Below, piece after piece: positions 28,301-41,257 of a stretch of DNA of 64,000 nucleotides. The stretch lies in the NCBI RefSeq assembly GCF_963678635.1, contig NC_087064.1:372001-436000 (forward strand), in the 5' to 3' direction. The position numbers were made by a program, and so were the translations under genes. The number at the start of each line of letters is the position of its first letter. Within the stretch, counting starts at the first letter, position 1. Source of the DNA: Symsagittifera roscoffensis (taxonomy: Eukaryota; Xenacoelomorpha; Acoela; Convolutidae). The notes below the pieces were generated by a model. The model searched no databases. It saw only the letters and a program-made list of their open reading frames with translations, and was not told the origin of the DNA.

Positions 28301-31010
28301 CTAAAAATTGATTGGGAGTGAAGGTGGCAGAGGGTGTGTTGGTGGATATTGTCGTAGTTATTGAGAGTGAGTGAAGGTGACAGAGGGTGTGTGGGTAAAT
28401 GTTGTCCTAGTTTTTGATAGGGAGTGAAGGTAGCATATGCTGTGTTGGTGAATATCGTCCTAGTTATTGAGAGGTAGTGATGGTGGCAGAGGGTGTGTTG
28501 GTGAATGTTGTCCTAGTTTTTGACAGGGACTGAAGGTGGCAGAGGGTATGCTGAAGAATTTTCTTTTAGTTATTGAGAGGGAGTGAAAGTGACAGAGGAA
28601 TTATTGGTGAATGCTGTCCCAGTTATTGATAGGGAGTAAAGGTAGCAAAGGGTGTGTTGGTGATTGTTGTCCTGTTTATTGATACGGAGTGAATGTAGCA
28701 TACTCAGTGTTGGTGAACATTGTCCTAGTTATTGAAAGGTAGTGCTGGTGGCAGCGGGTGTGTTGGTGAATGTTGTTCTAGTAATTGATGGGGAGTGAAG
28801 GTGGCAGAGGGTGTGTTGGTGGATGGTGTCCTAGTTCTTGAGAGGAAGTGAAAAGGATCGAGGGTGGGTTGGTGAATGCTGTCCTAGTTATTGATCGGGA
28901 GTGAAGGTGGCAGAGGGTGTGTTGTTGATTGTTGTCCTTTTTATTCAGAGGGAGTGAAGGTGTCAGGGGGTGTGCTGGTGATTGTGGTCCTAGATAATGA
29001 GAGGGAGTTAAGGCGGCAGAGGGTGAGTTGTTGATTGCTGTCCTGTTTATTGATAGGGAGTGAAGTTAGAAAAGGGTGTGCTGGTGAACTTTGTCCGAGT
29101 TATTGAGAGGGAGTGAGGGTGGCAAGGGGTGTGCTGGTGATTGTTGTCCTAGATAATGTGAGAGAGTGATGGTGGCAGAGGTTGAGTTGGTGAATGTTGT
29201 TCTAGTATTTGATGGGGAGTGAAGGTGGCAGAGGGTGTGTTGGTAAATGTTGTCCTTAAATCTGTTGAGAGAGAAGGTGGCAGAAGGTGTGTTGGTGGAT
29301 GTTGTCCTAGTTTTCGAGAGGTAGTGAAGTAGGCAGTGGGTGTGCTGGTGAATGTAATTCTAGTTATTGAGACGGAGTGAAGGTAGCATAGGTTGTAATG
29401 ATGAATGTTGTCCTAGGGGTGTGTTGGTGATTTCTGTCCTAGTTACTGACATGAACTGAAGGCGCGAAAGGGTGTACTGTTGAATTTTGTCCTAGTTTTT
29501 GAGAGGGAGTGAAGGTGGCAGAGTGTGTGCCGGTGAATGTAATCCTAGTTTTTGAGACGGAGTGAAGGTAGCATAGGGTGTGATCATGAATGTTGTCCTA
29601 GGGTGTGCCGGTGAGTGCTGACGTAGTTATTGAGAGGGAGTGAAGTTGATAGAGGGTGTGTTGGTGAATGTTGTCCTAGTTATTGAGAGAATGTGAAGGT
29701 AGCATAGGGTGTGTTAATGAAAGTTGTTCTAGTTCTTGACCGGCAGTGAAGTTTAGAAAGGGTTTGTTGGTGAACATTATGCTTATTTTTTGAGAGGGAG
29801 TGAAGGTGGCAGAGGGTGTGTTGACGAATGTTGTCCTAGTTTTTGACAGGCAGTGAAGGTGGGAAAGGGTGTGTTGGTGAACATTGTCCTAGTTTTTGAG
29901 AGGTAGTGAGGTTGGCGGAGGGTGTGTTGATGAATGTTGTCCTAGTTATTGAGAGGGAGTGAAGGTAGCATAGGGTGTGTTGATGAAAGTTGTCCTAGTT
30001 ATTTACAGGCAGTGAAGGTGGGAAAGAGTTTGTTGGTGAACCTTGTCCTAGTTTTTGAGAGGGAGTGAAGGTGGCAGAGCGTGTGTTGGTAAACGTTGTC
30101 CCAGCTATTGACAATGAGTGAAGGTGGTAGAGGGCGTGTTGGTGAACATTGTCCTAGTTATTGAGAGGAGTGAAGATAGCAGAGGAAGTGTTGGTGAATG
30201 TTGTCCCATTTATTGATAGGGAGTGAAGCTGGGAGAGGGTGTGCTGAAGAATTTTCTTTTAGTTATTGAGAGGGAGTGAAGGTAGCATAGGGTGTGTTGA
30301 TGAATGTTGTCCTAGTTTTTGACAGACAGTGAAGGTGGGAAAGGGTTTTTTGATGAACTTTATCCTTATTTTTGAGAGGGAGTGAAGGTGGCAGAGCGTG
30401 TGTTGGTAAGTCTTGTCCCAGCTATTGACAGTGAGTGAAGGTGGTAGAGGGCGTGTTGGTGAACATTGTCCTTGTTATTGAGAGGAGTGAAGATAGCAGA
30501 GGAAGTGTTGGTGAATGTTGTCCTAGTTATTGATAGGTAGTGAAGGTTGCAGCGGGTGTGTTGGTTAATGTTGTCCTAGTTATTGACAGGGACTGAAGGT
30601 GGGAGAGGATGTGCTGGTGAACTTTGTCTTAGTTATTGAGAGGGAGTGAAAAAGTCAGAGGGTGTGCTGGTGATTGTAATCGTAGTTATTGATAGGGAGT
30701 GAAGGTAGCATAGGGTGTGTTGATGAATGTTGTCCGAGTTTTTGACAGGCAGTGAAGTTGTCCTAGTTTTCAAGAGGGAGTGAAGTTGGCAGATGGTGTG
30801 TTGGTGAATGTTGTCCTAATTATTGGCAGGGAGTGGTTGTGGCAGAGGGTGTGTTGGTGAATGTCCTAGTTATTGATAGGGAGTGAAGGTGGCAGAGGGT
30901 GTGTTGGTGAATGTTGTCCTTGTTATTGTTAGGGAGTGAAGATGGTAGAGGGTGTGTTGGTGAGTATTGGCCTACTTTTTGATAGAGAGTGAAGGTGGCA
31001 GAGGGTGTCT
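13311..31010. repeat. Type A satellite with embedded type B patches
   Basis: Mostly the 53-bp monomer. Type B patches lie at about 13470-14010, 15450-15590, 16095-16235 and 19926-20066. The whole stretch is in the same orientation. Several ordered blocks recur: a 645-bp shift links about 15310-15830 with 15955-16480, a 1640-bp shift links about 25540-26740 with 27180-28380, and there is the 3831-bp repeat listed separately. No gene is seen. Confidence 0.9.
15626..23055. repeat. 3831-bp higher-order repeat, two copies
   Basis: About 3.6 kb starting near 15626 recurs starting near 19457 with a constant 3831-bp offset. Examples are the series beginning GTGAGGGTGGGCTGG at 15640 and 19471, and identical minus-strand frames at 17376 and 21207. 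I noticed only rare substitutions between copies (for example TTGCAGCGGG near 17083 against CTGCAGCGGG near 20914). This is the largest and apparently youngest duplication in the array. It carries type A and type B patches together, so the unit of exchange was several kilobases. Confidence 0.8.
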
Positions 31011-34000
31011 AGGTGAGTTTTGTGCTAGTTGCGGATATGGAGTGAAGTTGGAAAAGGGCGTGTTGAAGAATGTGCTTGTTGTTGATATGGAGGGAAAAAT
31101 GGAGAGGTTGTGTTGCGTAAGTTTGTGCTAGTTGCTGATATGGACTGAAGCTGTCTTAGGTTGTGTTGAAGAATGTGCTTGTTGCTGATTTGGAGTGAAG
31201 GTGGCAGAGGATTGGTCAATGAATGTTGCTAATATGGAGTGGTGAAAGTGACAGAGGCTGTGTCGGTGAATGTTATGCTAGTTGCTGATATGGAGTGAAG
31301 CTGTTAAAGTGTGTCTTGATGAGTTTTGTGCTTGTTGCTGATATGGAAAGATGGTGGCAGAGGGTGTGTCGGCGAATGCTGTGCTAGTTGCTGACATGTA
31401 GTGAAGCTGTCGAAGGGTCTGTTGGGAACGTGCTTGTTGCTGATTTGGAGTAAAAGTGACAGAGGGTGTGTCGGTGAAAGTTGTGCTAGTTGCTGATATG
31501 GAGTGAAGCTGTCAAAGGCTGTGTTGAAGAGTGTGATTGTTGCTGATTTTGAGTGAAGGTGTCAAAGGGTGCATTGAAGAATGTGCTTGTTGCTGATGTG
31601 GAGTGAAGTTGGCAGAGGGTGTGTTAGTGAATGTTATGTTATGCTAGTTGCTGATATGGTTTGAAGCTGTCAAAGTGTGTGTTGATGACGTGCTTGTTGC
31701 TGATATGGAGTAAAGCAGTCAGAGGTTGTGTTGAAGAATGTGCTTGTTGATGGTATGTAGTGAAGGTGACAGGTGGCAGAGCGTGTGTCGGTGAATGCTA
31801 AGCTAGTTGCTGATATGGAAGGAAGCTGCCAAAGGTTGTTTTGAAGAATGCGCTTTTTGCTGATATGGAGTGATGGTGGTACAGGGTGTGTTGGTGAATG
31901 TTGTCCTACTTATTGATCGGGAGTGAAGGAGGCAGAGGGTGTATTAGTGAATGTCGTCCTAGTGAGTGATAGGGAGTGAAGATGGCAGAGGGTGTCTTGG
32001 TGAGTTTTGTGCTAGTTGCTGATACGGAGTGAAGTCGTCAAATGTCGTGTTGAAGAATGTGCTTATTGGTGATATGGAGGGGATGAGGTAGAGGTTGTTT
32101 TGGGTAAAGTTGTGCTAGTTGCTGATATGGAGTGAAGCTGTCAAAGGTTGTGTTGAAGAATGTGCTTGTTGCTGATATGGAGTGAAGGCGGCAGAGGAAG
32201 TGTCGAGAACGCTGTGCTAGATGCTGATATGGAGTGAAGCTGTCAAAGGTTGTGCTGAAGAACGAGCTTGTTGCTAATGTCAAGTGAAAGTGAGAGAGGG
32301 TGTGTCGGTGAATGTTGTGCTAGTTGCTGATGTAGAGTGAAGCTGTCTAAGGGTGTCTTGGTGAGTTTTGTGCTAGTTGCTGATACGGAGTGAAGCTGTC
32401 AAATGTCGCGTTGAAGAATGTGCTTATTGGTGATATGGAGGGGATGAGGTAAAGGTTGTTTTGGGTAAAGTTGTAATAGTTGCTGATATGGAGTTAAGCT
32501 GTCAAAGGTTGTGTTGAAGAATGTGCTTGTTGCTGATATGGAGTGAAGGCGGCAGAGGAAGGGTCGATGAACGCTGTGCTAGATGCTGATATGGAGTGAA
32601 GCTGTCAAAGGTTGTGCTGAAGAACGAGCTTGTTGCTAATTTCAAGTGAAAGTGAGAGAGGGTGTGTCGGTGAATGTTGTGCTAGTTGCTGATGTAGAGT
32701 GAAGCTGTCTAAGGGTGTCTTGGTGAGTTTTGTGCTAGTTGCTGATACGGAGTGAAGCTGTCAAATGTCGTGTTGAAGAATGTGCTTATTGGTGATATGG
32801 AGGGGATGAGGTAGAGGTTGTTTTGGGTAAAGTTGTAATAGTTGCTGATAGGGAGTGAAGCTGTCAAAGATTGTACTGAAGAACGAGCTTGTTGCTAATG
32901 TCGAGTGAAAGTGAGAGAGGGTGTGTCGGTGAATGCTGTGCTAGTTGCTGATATGGAGTGAAGCTGTCAAAGGTTTTGTTAAAGATTGTGCTTGTTGCTG
33001 ATATTGAGTGAAGGTGGCAGAGAGTGTGTTTGTGAATGTTATGCTAGTTGCTGATATGGATTGAAGCTGTCAAAGGGTGTGTTGATGATGGGCTTGTTGC
33101 TGAAATGGAGTGAAGCTGTTAGAGGTTGTATTGAAGAATGTACTTGTTGATGGTATGGAGTGGAGGTGGCAGAGGGTGTGCCGGTGGATGCTGTGCTGTT
33201 TGCTGATTTTGAGTGAAGCTGTCAAAATGTATGTTGGAGAAAGAGCTTTGCGTTGATATGGAGTGAAGGTGACAAAGGGTGTGTTGGTGAATTTTATGCT
33301 AGTTAATGATACGGAGTGAAGCTGTCAAAGGGCGTGTTGAAGAATGTGCTTTTTGCTGATATGGAGTGAAGGTGGCACAGGGTGTGTTGGAGAATGTTGT
33401 TCTAGTTGCTGATATGGAGTGAAGATGTCAAAGGGTGTGTTGAAGAATTCGCTTGTTGCTGCTATAGAGTGAAGGTGGCAGAGGGTATGTTGGTGAACGT
33501 TATGCTAGTTGTGGACATGGAGTGAGGCTGTCAAAGGGTGTGTTGAAGAATGTGCTTTTCGCTGATATGGAGTGAAGGTGACAAAGGGTGTGTTGGTGAA
33601 TTTTATGCTAGTTGCTGATACGGAGTGAAGCTGTCAAAGGGCGTGTTGAAGAATATGCTTTTTGCTGATATGGAGTGAAGGTGGCACAGGGTGTGTTGTA
33701 GAATGTTGTTCTAGTTGCTGATATGGAGTGAAGCTGTCAAAGGTTGTGTTGAAGAATGTGTTTGTTGCTGGTATTGAGTGAAGGTGGCAGAGGTTGTGTT
33801 GGTGAATGCTGTGCTAGTTGCTGATATGGAGTGAAGATGTCAAAGGGTGTTTTGAAGAATTCGCTTGTTGCTGATATAGAGTGAAGGTGGCAGATTGTAT
33901 GTTGGTGAACGTAATGCTAGTTGTGGACATGGAGTGAGGCTGTCAAAGGGTGTGTTGAAGAATGTGCTTGTTGCTGATATGGAGTGAAGGTGGTACAGGG

Positions 34001-37000
34001 TGTGTTGGTGAATCTTGTCCTACTTATTGATAGGGAGTGAAGGAGGCAGAGGGTGTATTAGTGAATGTTGTCCTAGTGGGTGATAGGGAGTGAAGATGGC
34101 AGAGGGTGTCTTGGTGAGTTTTGTGCTAATTGCTGATACGGAGTGAAGCCGTCAAATGTCTTGTTGGAGAATGTGCTTATTGGTGATATGGAGGGGATGA
34201 GGTAGAGGTTGTTTTGGGTAAAGTTGTAATAGTTGCTGATATGGAGTGAAGCTGTCAAAGATTGTACTGAAGAACGAGCTTGTTGCTAACGTCGAGTGAA
34301 AGTGAGAGAGGGTGTGTCGGTGAATGCTCTGCTAGTTGCTGATATGGAGTGAAGCTGTCAAATGTTTTGTTAAAGATTGTGCTTGTTGCTGATATTGAGT
34401 GAAGGTGGCAGAGAGTGTGTTTGTGAATGTTATGCTAGTTGCTGATATGGATTGAAGCTGTCAAAGGGTGTGTTGATGATGGGCTTGTTGCTGAAATGGA
34501 GTGAAGCTGTTAGAGGTTGTATTGAAGAATGTACTTGTTGATGGTATGGAGTGGAGGTGGCAGAGGGTGTGCCGGTGGATGCTGTGCTGTTTGCTGATTT
34601 TGAGTGAAGCTGTCAAAATGTATGTTGGAGAAAGAGCTTTGCGTTGATATGGAGTGAAGGTGACAAAGGGTGTGCTGGTGAATTTTATGCTAGTTGATGA
34701 TACGGAGTGAAGCTGTCAAAGGGCGTGTTGAAGAATGTGCTTTTTGCTGATATGGAGTGAAGGTGGCACAGGGTGTGTTGGAGAATGTTGTTCTAGTTGC
34801 TGATATGGAGTGAAGATGTCAAAGGGTGTGTTGAAGAATTCGCTTGTTGCTGCTATAGAGTGAAGGTGGCAGAGGGTATGTTGGTGAACGTTATGCTAGT
34901 TGTGGACATGGAGTGAGGCTGTCAAAGGGTGTGTTGAAGAATGTGCTTTTCGCTGATATGGAGTGAAGGTGACAAAGGGTGTGTTGGTGAATTTTATGCT
35001 AGTTGCTGATACGGAGTGAAGCTGTCAAATGGCGTGTTGAAGAACGTGCTTTTTGCTGATTTGGAGTGAAGGTGGCACAGGGTGTGTTGGAGAATGTTTT
35101 TCTAGTTGCTGATACGGAGTGAAGATGTCAAAGGGTGTGTTGAAGAATTCGCTTGTTGCTGATATAGAGTGAAGGTGGCAGAGCGTGTGTCGGTGAATGC
35201 TCTGCTAGTTGCCGATATGGAAGGAAGCTGCCAAATGTTGTTTTGAAGAAGGCGCTTTTTGCTAATATTGAGTGAAGGTGGTACAGGGTGTGTTGGTGAA
35301 TGTTGTCCTACTTATAGATAAAGAGTGAAGGAGGCAGAGGGTGTATTAGTGAAAGTTGTCCTAGTTTGTGATAGGGAGTGAAGATGGCAGAGGGTGTCTT
35401 GGTGAGTTTTGTGCTAGTTGCTGATACGGAGTGAAGCTGTCAAATGTCGTGTTGAAGAATGTGCTTATTGGTGATATGGAGGGGACGAGGTAGAGGTTGT
35501 TTTGGGTAAAGTTGTGCTAGTTGCTGATATGGAGTGAAGCTGTCAAAGGTTGTGTTGAAGAATGTGCTTGTTGCTGATATGGAGTGAAGGCGGCAGAGGA
35601 AGTGTCGATAAACGCTGTGCTAGTTGCTGAGATGGAGTGAAGCTGTTAGAGGTTGTATTGAAGAATGGGCTTGTTGATGGTATGGAGTGAAGGTGGCAGA
35701 GGGTGTGCCGGTGAATGCTGTGCTGTTTGCTGATATTGAGTGAAGCTGTCAAAATATATTTTGGAGAAAGAGCTTTGCGTTGATATGGAGTGAAGGTGAC
35801 AAAAGGTGTGTTGGTGAAATTTATGCTAGTTGCTGATACGGAGTGAAGTTGGCAAAGGGTGTGTTGGTGAATGCTGTGCTAGTTGCTGATATGAAGTGAA
35901 GCTGTCAAAGGGTGTGTTGAAGAATGTGTTTGTTGCTGGTATTGAGTGAAGGTGGTAGAGGTTGTGTCGGTGAATGCTGTGCTAGTTGCTGATATGGAGT
36001 GAAGATGTCAAAGGGTGTTTTGAAGAATTCGCTTGTTGCTGATATAGAGTGAAGGTGGCAGATTGTATGTTGGTGAACGTAATGCTAGTTGTGGACATGG
36101 AGTGAGGCTGTCAAAGGGTGTGTTGAAGAATGTGCTTGTTGCTGATATGGAGTGAAGGTGGTACAGGGTGTGTTGTAGAATGTTGTTCTAGTTGCTGATA
36201 TGGAGTGAAGCTGTCAAAGGTTGTGTTGAAGAATGTGTTTGTTGCTGGTATTGAGTGAAGGTGGTAGAGGTTGTGTCGGTGAATGCTGTGCTAGTTGCTG
36301 ATATGGAGTGAAGATGTCAAAGGGTGTTTTGAAGAATTCGCTTGTTGCTGATATAGAGTGAAGGTGGCAGATTGTATGTTGGTGAACGTAATGCTAGTTG
36401 TGGACATGGAGTGAGGCTGTCAAAGGGTGTGTTGAAGAATGTGCTTGTTGCTGATATGGAGTGAAGGTGGTACAGGGTGTGTTGGTGAATGTTGTCCTAC
36501 TTATTGATAGGGAGTGAAGGAGGCAGAGGGTGTATTAGTGAATGTTGTCCTAGTGGGTGATAGGGCGTGAAGATGGCAGAGGGTGTCTTGGTGAGTTTTG
36601 TGCTAATTGCTGATACGGAGTGAAGCCGTCAAATGTCTTGTTGGAGAATGTGCTTATTGGTGATATGGAGGGGATGAGGTAGAGGTTGTTATGGGTAAAG
36701 TTGTGCTAGTTGCTGATATGGAGTGAAGCTGTCAAAGGTTGTATTGAAGAATGTGCTTGTTGCTGATATGGAGTGAAGGCGGCAGAGGAAGTGTCGATGA
36801 ACGCTGTGCTAGTTGCTGATATGGAGTGAAGCTGTCAAAGATTGTGCTGAAGAACGAGCTTGTTGCTAATATCGAGTGAAAGTGAGAGAGGGTGTGTCGG
36901 TGAATGTTGTGCTAGTTGCCGATATAGAGTGAAGCTGTCTAAGGGTGACTTGATGACTTTTGTACTTGTTGCTGATATGAAAAAAAGGTGGCAGAGGGTG

Positions 37001-40000
37001 TGTCGGTGAGTGCTGTGCTAGTTGCTGATATGGAGTGAAGCTGTCAAAGGTTGTGTTAAAGATTGTGCTTGTTGCTGATATTGAGTGAAGGTTGCAGAGA
37101 GTGTGTTTGTGAATGTTATCCTAGTTGCTGATATGGATAGAAGCTGTCAAAGGGTGCGTTGATGATGGGCTTGTTGCTGATATTGAGTGAAGCTGTTAGA
37201 GGTTGTATTGAAGAATGTGCTTGTTGAGGGTATGGAGTGAAGGTGGCAGAGGGTGTGCCGGTTAATGCTGTGCTGTTTGCTGATATTGAGTGAAGCTGTC
37301 AAAATAAAAGTTGGAGAAAGAGCTTTGCGTTGATATGGAGTGAAGGTGACAAAGGGTGTGTTGGTGAATTTTATGCTAGTTGCTGATATTGAGTGAAGCT
37401 GTCAAAGGGCGTGTTGAAGAATGTGCTTTTTGCTGATATGGAGTGAAGGTGGCACAGGGTGTGTTGAAGAATGTGTTTGTTGCTGGTAATGAGTGAAGGT
37501 GGCAGAGGTTGTGTCGGTGAATGCTGTGCTAGTTACTGATATGGAGTGAGGCTGTCAAAGGGTGTGTTGAAGAATGTGCTTGTTGCTCATATGGAGTGAA
37601 ATTGGCAGAGAGTGTGTTGGTGAAAGTTGTGGTAGTTGATATGGAGTGAAGTTGTCAAAGGGTGTGTAGAAGAATGTGCTTGTTGCTGATGTGGATTGAA
37701 GTTGACAGAGGGTGTGTTGGTGAATGTTGAGCTAGTTGATATGGAGTGAAGCTGTCAAAGGATGTGTTAAAGATTGCGCTTGTTGCTGATATGGAGTGAA
37801 GGTCGCAGAGGAAAGGTTGATTAATCTTATGCTAGTTGCTGATATGGAGTGAAGCTGTCAAAAGGTTTGTTGAAGAATATGTGCTTGTTGCTGATATGGA
37901 GAATGGTGCCACAGCGTGTGTCGGTGAATGCTGTGCTAGTTGTTGATATGGAGTGAAGCTGTCAAAAGGTGTGTTGAAGAATGTGCTTGTTGCTGATATT
38001 GAGTGAAGGTCGCAGAGGAAGTATTGATTAACCTTATGCTAATTGCTGTTATGGAGTGAAGCTGTCAAAGGGTGTGTTGAAGATTGCGCTTGTTGCTGAT
38101 ATGGAGTGAAGGTAGCAGAGGGTGTGCCGGTGAAGGCTGTACTAGTAGTTGATATGGAGTGAAGTTGTCAAAAGGTGTGTTGAAGAATGTGCTTGTTGCT
38201 GATATGGAGTAAAGGTGGCACAGGGTGTGTTGGTGAATGTTGTTCTAGTTGCTGATATGGAGTGAAGGTGGCAGAGGTTGTGTCGGTGAATACTGTGCTA
38301 GTTGCTGATATGGAGTGAAGATGTCAAAGGGTGTGTTGAAGAATTCGCTTGTTGCTGATATAGAGTGAAGGTGGCAGAGGGTATGTTGGTGAACGTTATG
38401 CTAGTTGTTGACATGGAGTAAAGCTGTCAAAGGGTGTGTTGAAGATTGTGCTTGTTGCTGATATGGAGTGAAATTGGCAGAGGATGTGTTGGTGAAAGTT
38501 GCTATAGTTGATATGGAGTGAAGTTGTCAAAATGATGAAGTGGTCAAACTTTGCGTTTAAGAATGTGCTTGTTGCTGAAGTGGAGTGAAGTTGGCAGAGG
38601 GTGTGTTAGTGAATGTTGAGCTACTTGATATGGAGTGAAGCTGTCAAAGGGTGTGTTGAAGATTGCGCTTGTTGCTGATATGGAGTGAAGGTAGCAGAGG
38701 GTGTGCCGGTGAAGGCTGTACTAGTTGCTGATATGGAGTGAAGCTGTCAAAGGGTATGTTCAAGAATGTGCCTGTTGCTGATATGGAGTGAAGGTGGCAC
38801 AGGGTGTGTTGGTGAATGTTGTGCTAGTTGCTGATATAGAGTGAAGCTGTCAAAAGTTGTTTTGAAGAATGCGCTTGTTGCTGATATAGAGTGAAGGCGG
38901 CAGAGGGTGTGTTGGTGAACGTTAAGCTAGTTGCTGACATGGAGTGAAGCAGTCAAAGGGTGTGTTGAGGAATGTGCTTGTTGCTGATATGGAGTGGAAT
39001 TGGCAGACGGTGTGTTTGTGAATAGTGTGGTAGTTGATACGGAGTGAATTATCATAGGGTGCGCTGAAGAATGTGCTTGTTGCTGATTTGGAGTGAAGTT
39101 GGCAAAGAGTGTGTTGGTGAATGTTGAGCTAGTTGATATGGATTGAAGCTGTCAAAGGGTGTGTTGAAGATTTCGCTTGTTGCTGATATGGAGTGAAGGT
39201 AGCAGAGGTTGTGTCGGTGAATGCTGTGCTAGTTGTTGATATGGATTGAAGCTGTCAAAAGGTGTGTGGAAGATTGCGCTCGTTGCTGATATTGAGTGAA
39301 GGTCGCAGAGGGTGTGTTGATGGATGTTATGCTAATTGCTGATATGGAGTGAAGCTGTTAAGGGATGTGTTGAAGAATGTGCTTGTTGCTGATATGGAGT
39401 GAAGCTGGCAGATGTTGTGTTGAAGAATGTGCTTGCTGATGACATGGAGTGAAGGTGGCAAAGGGTGTGTTGGTGAATGTTGTGCTAGTTGATATGGAGT
39501 GAAGCTGTCAAAGGGTGTGTTGAAGACTGCGCTTGTTGCTGATATGGAGTGAATGTAGCAGAGGTTGTGTAGGTGAAGGCTGTGCTAGTTTTTGATATGT
39601 AGTGAAGCTGTCAAACGGTGTGTTGAAGAATGTGCTTGTTGCTGATACTGAGTGAAGGTCGCAGATGGTGTGTTGATGAATGTTATGCTAGTTGCTGATA
39701 TGAAGTGAAGTCGTCATGGGGTGTGTTGAAGAAAGTGCTTGTTGCTGATATGGAGTGAAGCTGGTAGAGGTTGTGTTGAAGAATGTGCTTGTTGATGGTA
39801 TGGAGTGAAGGTGGCAGAGGGTGTATTGGTGAATGTTGTGCTAGTTGCTGATATGGAGTGAAGCTGCCAAAAGTTGTGTTGAAGAATGCGCTTGTTGCTG
39901 ATATAGGGTGAAGGTGGCAGAGGGTGTGTTGGTGAACGCTATGCTAGCTGTTACATGGAGTGAAGTTGTCAAAAGATGTGTTGAAGAATGTGCTTGTTGC

Positions 40001-40748
40001 TGATATGGAGTGAAAATGGCAGAGGGTGTGTTGGTGAAAGTTGTGAAAGTTGATAAGGAGTGAAACTGTCAAAGGGTGCGTTGAAGAATGTGCTTACTGC
40101 TGATGGGGAGTGAAGTTGGCAAAGGGTGTGTTGGTGAATGTTGAGCTAGTTGATATGGAGTGAAGCTGTCAAAGTTGTGTTGAAGATTGCGCTTGTTGCT
40201 GATATGGAGTGAAGGCAGCAGAGGATGTGTCGGTGAATGCTGTACGGGTTGTTGATATGGAGTGGAGCTCCAAAAGGTGCGTTGAACAATGTGCTTGTTG
40301 CCGATACTGAGTGAAAGTCGCAGATGGTGTGTTGATGAATGTTATGCTAGTTGCTGATATGGAGCGAAGTCGTCAAGGGGTGTGTTGAAGAAAGTGCTTG
40401 TTGCTGATATGGAGTGAAGGTGGCAGAGGTTGTGTTGAAGAATGTGCATGTTGATGTTATGGAGTGAAGGTGGCAGAGGGTGTGTCGGTGAAAGCTGTGC
40501 TAGTTGCTGATATGGAGTGAAGCTGTCAAAGGGTGTGTTGAAGAATGTGCTTGTTGCTGATATGTAGTGAACCTGACGCAGCGTAAGTTGGTTAATGTTG
40601 TGCTAGTTGCCGACATGGAGTGAAGCTGTCAAAGCATGTGTTGAAGAAAGCGCTTGTTGCTGATATAGAGTGAAGGTGGCTGAGGATGTGTTGGTGAAAG
40701 TTACGCTCCATACCATCAACAAGCAAATTCTTCAACACACCCTCTGCC
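31011..40748. repeat. Type B satellite array left of the transposon
   Basis: The ~103-bp dimer, with cores GCTAGTTGCTGATATGGAG and GCTTGTTGCTGATATGGAG, runs without a gene to the transposon border. Rare type A monomers mark larger repeats near 31900, 34010, 35310 and 36490. A ~1391-bp shift links about 33060 with 34452, and a ~306-bp unit repeats near 33771, 35939 and 36245. The last ~49 bp (40706-40754) are in the opposite orientation and belong to the fold-back segment holding the transposon target. Confidence 0.9.
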
Positions 40749-40754
40749 AGCTTC
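40749..40754. other. Left 6-bp target-site duplication (AGCTTC)
   Basis: The six bases before the left terminal inverted repeat are AGCTTC and equal the six bases after the right one. Uninterrupted satellite copies at about 59564, 60688 and 62531 carry AGCTTC once, between CTCTGCC and ACT, as expected of the empty target. A 6-bp duplication is the known length for Maverick/Polinton insertion by their retroviral-type integrase. Confidence 0.9.
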
Positions 40755-41257
40755 AGTAGTAGATGTTGGAGGTTAAGGGGGGATGAGGCGGACCCCCATG
40801 TATTAAGATAGGGAATAGAGCATACGGTCCGCCAGCTATGTATTAAGATTGGGTATAGAGTCTACAATGTATTAAGTTAGGGAATACCGATGGTAAGGTT
40901 TTATGGTTTGTGTGATGGTAAGATAATGGTAAGAAAATCGTAATTTTTTTCAGTTTTTGTGTGGAAATGTCTAGTTTTTTTCGCAAAATGTTGGCGCGTG
41001 TTAATTAATTTGTGAATATCGAAGGTTAATTACGTGTAGGTTGTGTAATGAAGGACTTTTGATTAGTTTTTGATACATGGTAAGTCAATGGTAAGAGTTT
41101 TTGGGTAAATTTTTATGAAAAAAATTTCAAAAAAAACTTCAAAAAACGATAAGGTTAGCTATTATTTGACCTAATTTAATAAATAATCTTACTTTCTATC
41201 TAAATGAAACAATGCTGAAACCTACTGAAACTTCGAAAAAATTCAAATTTTTTGAGA
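40755..41257 (+). repeat. Left terminal inverted repeat (~0.50 kb)
   Basis: Matches the reverse complement of 56041-56500. The outer ~135 bp are nearly identical apart from a G-tract length change (about 40777-40783) and a few substitutions. The inner part is clearly diverged, with indels. It starts with the triplet run AGTAGTAG. It holds three copies of the ATGTATTAAG(A/T)T(A/T)GGG(A/T)ATA motif (from 40798, 40838 and 40867), an 8-bp inverted pair GGCGGACC/GGTCCGCC (40787-40794 and 40826-40833), and five ATGGTAAG octamers (40890, 40915, 40926, 41077, 41088). Confidence 0.9.

Noticed and set aside
1-40700. CRISPR array or telomeric repeat
   Set aside because: Units are contiguous diverged satellite monomers without repeat-spacer structure. 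No TTAGGC or TTAGGG runs are present.
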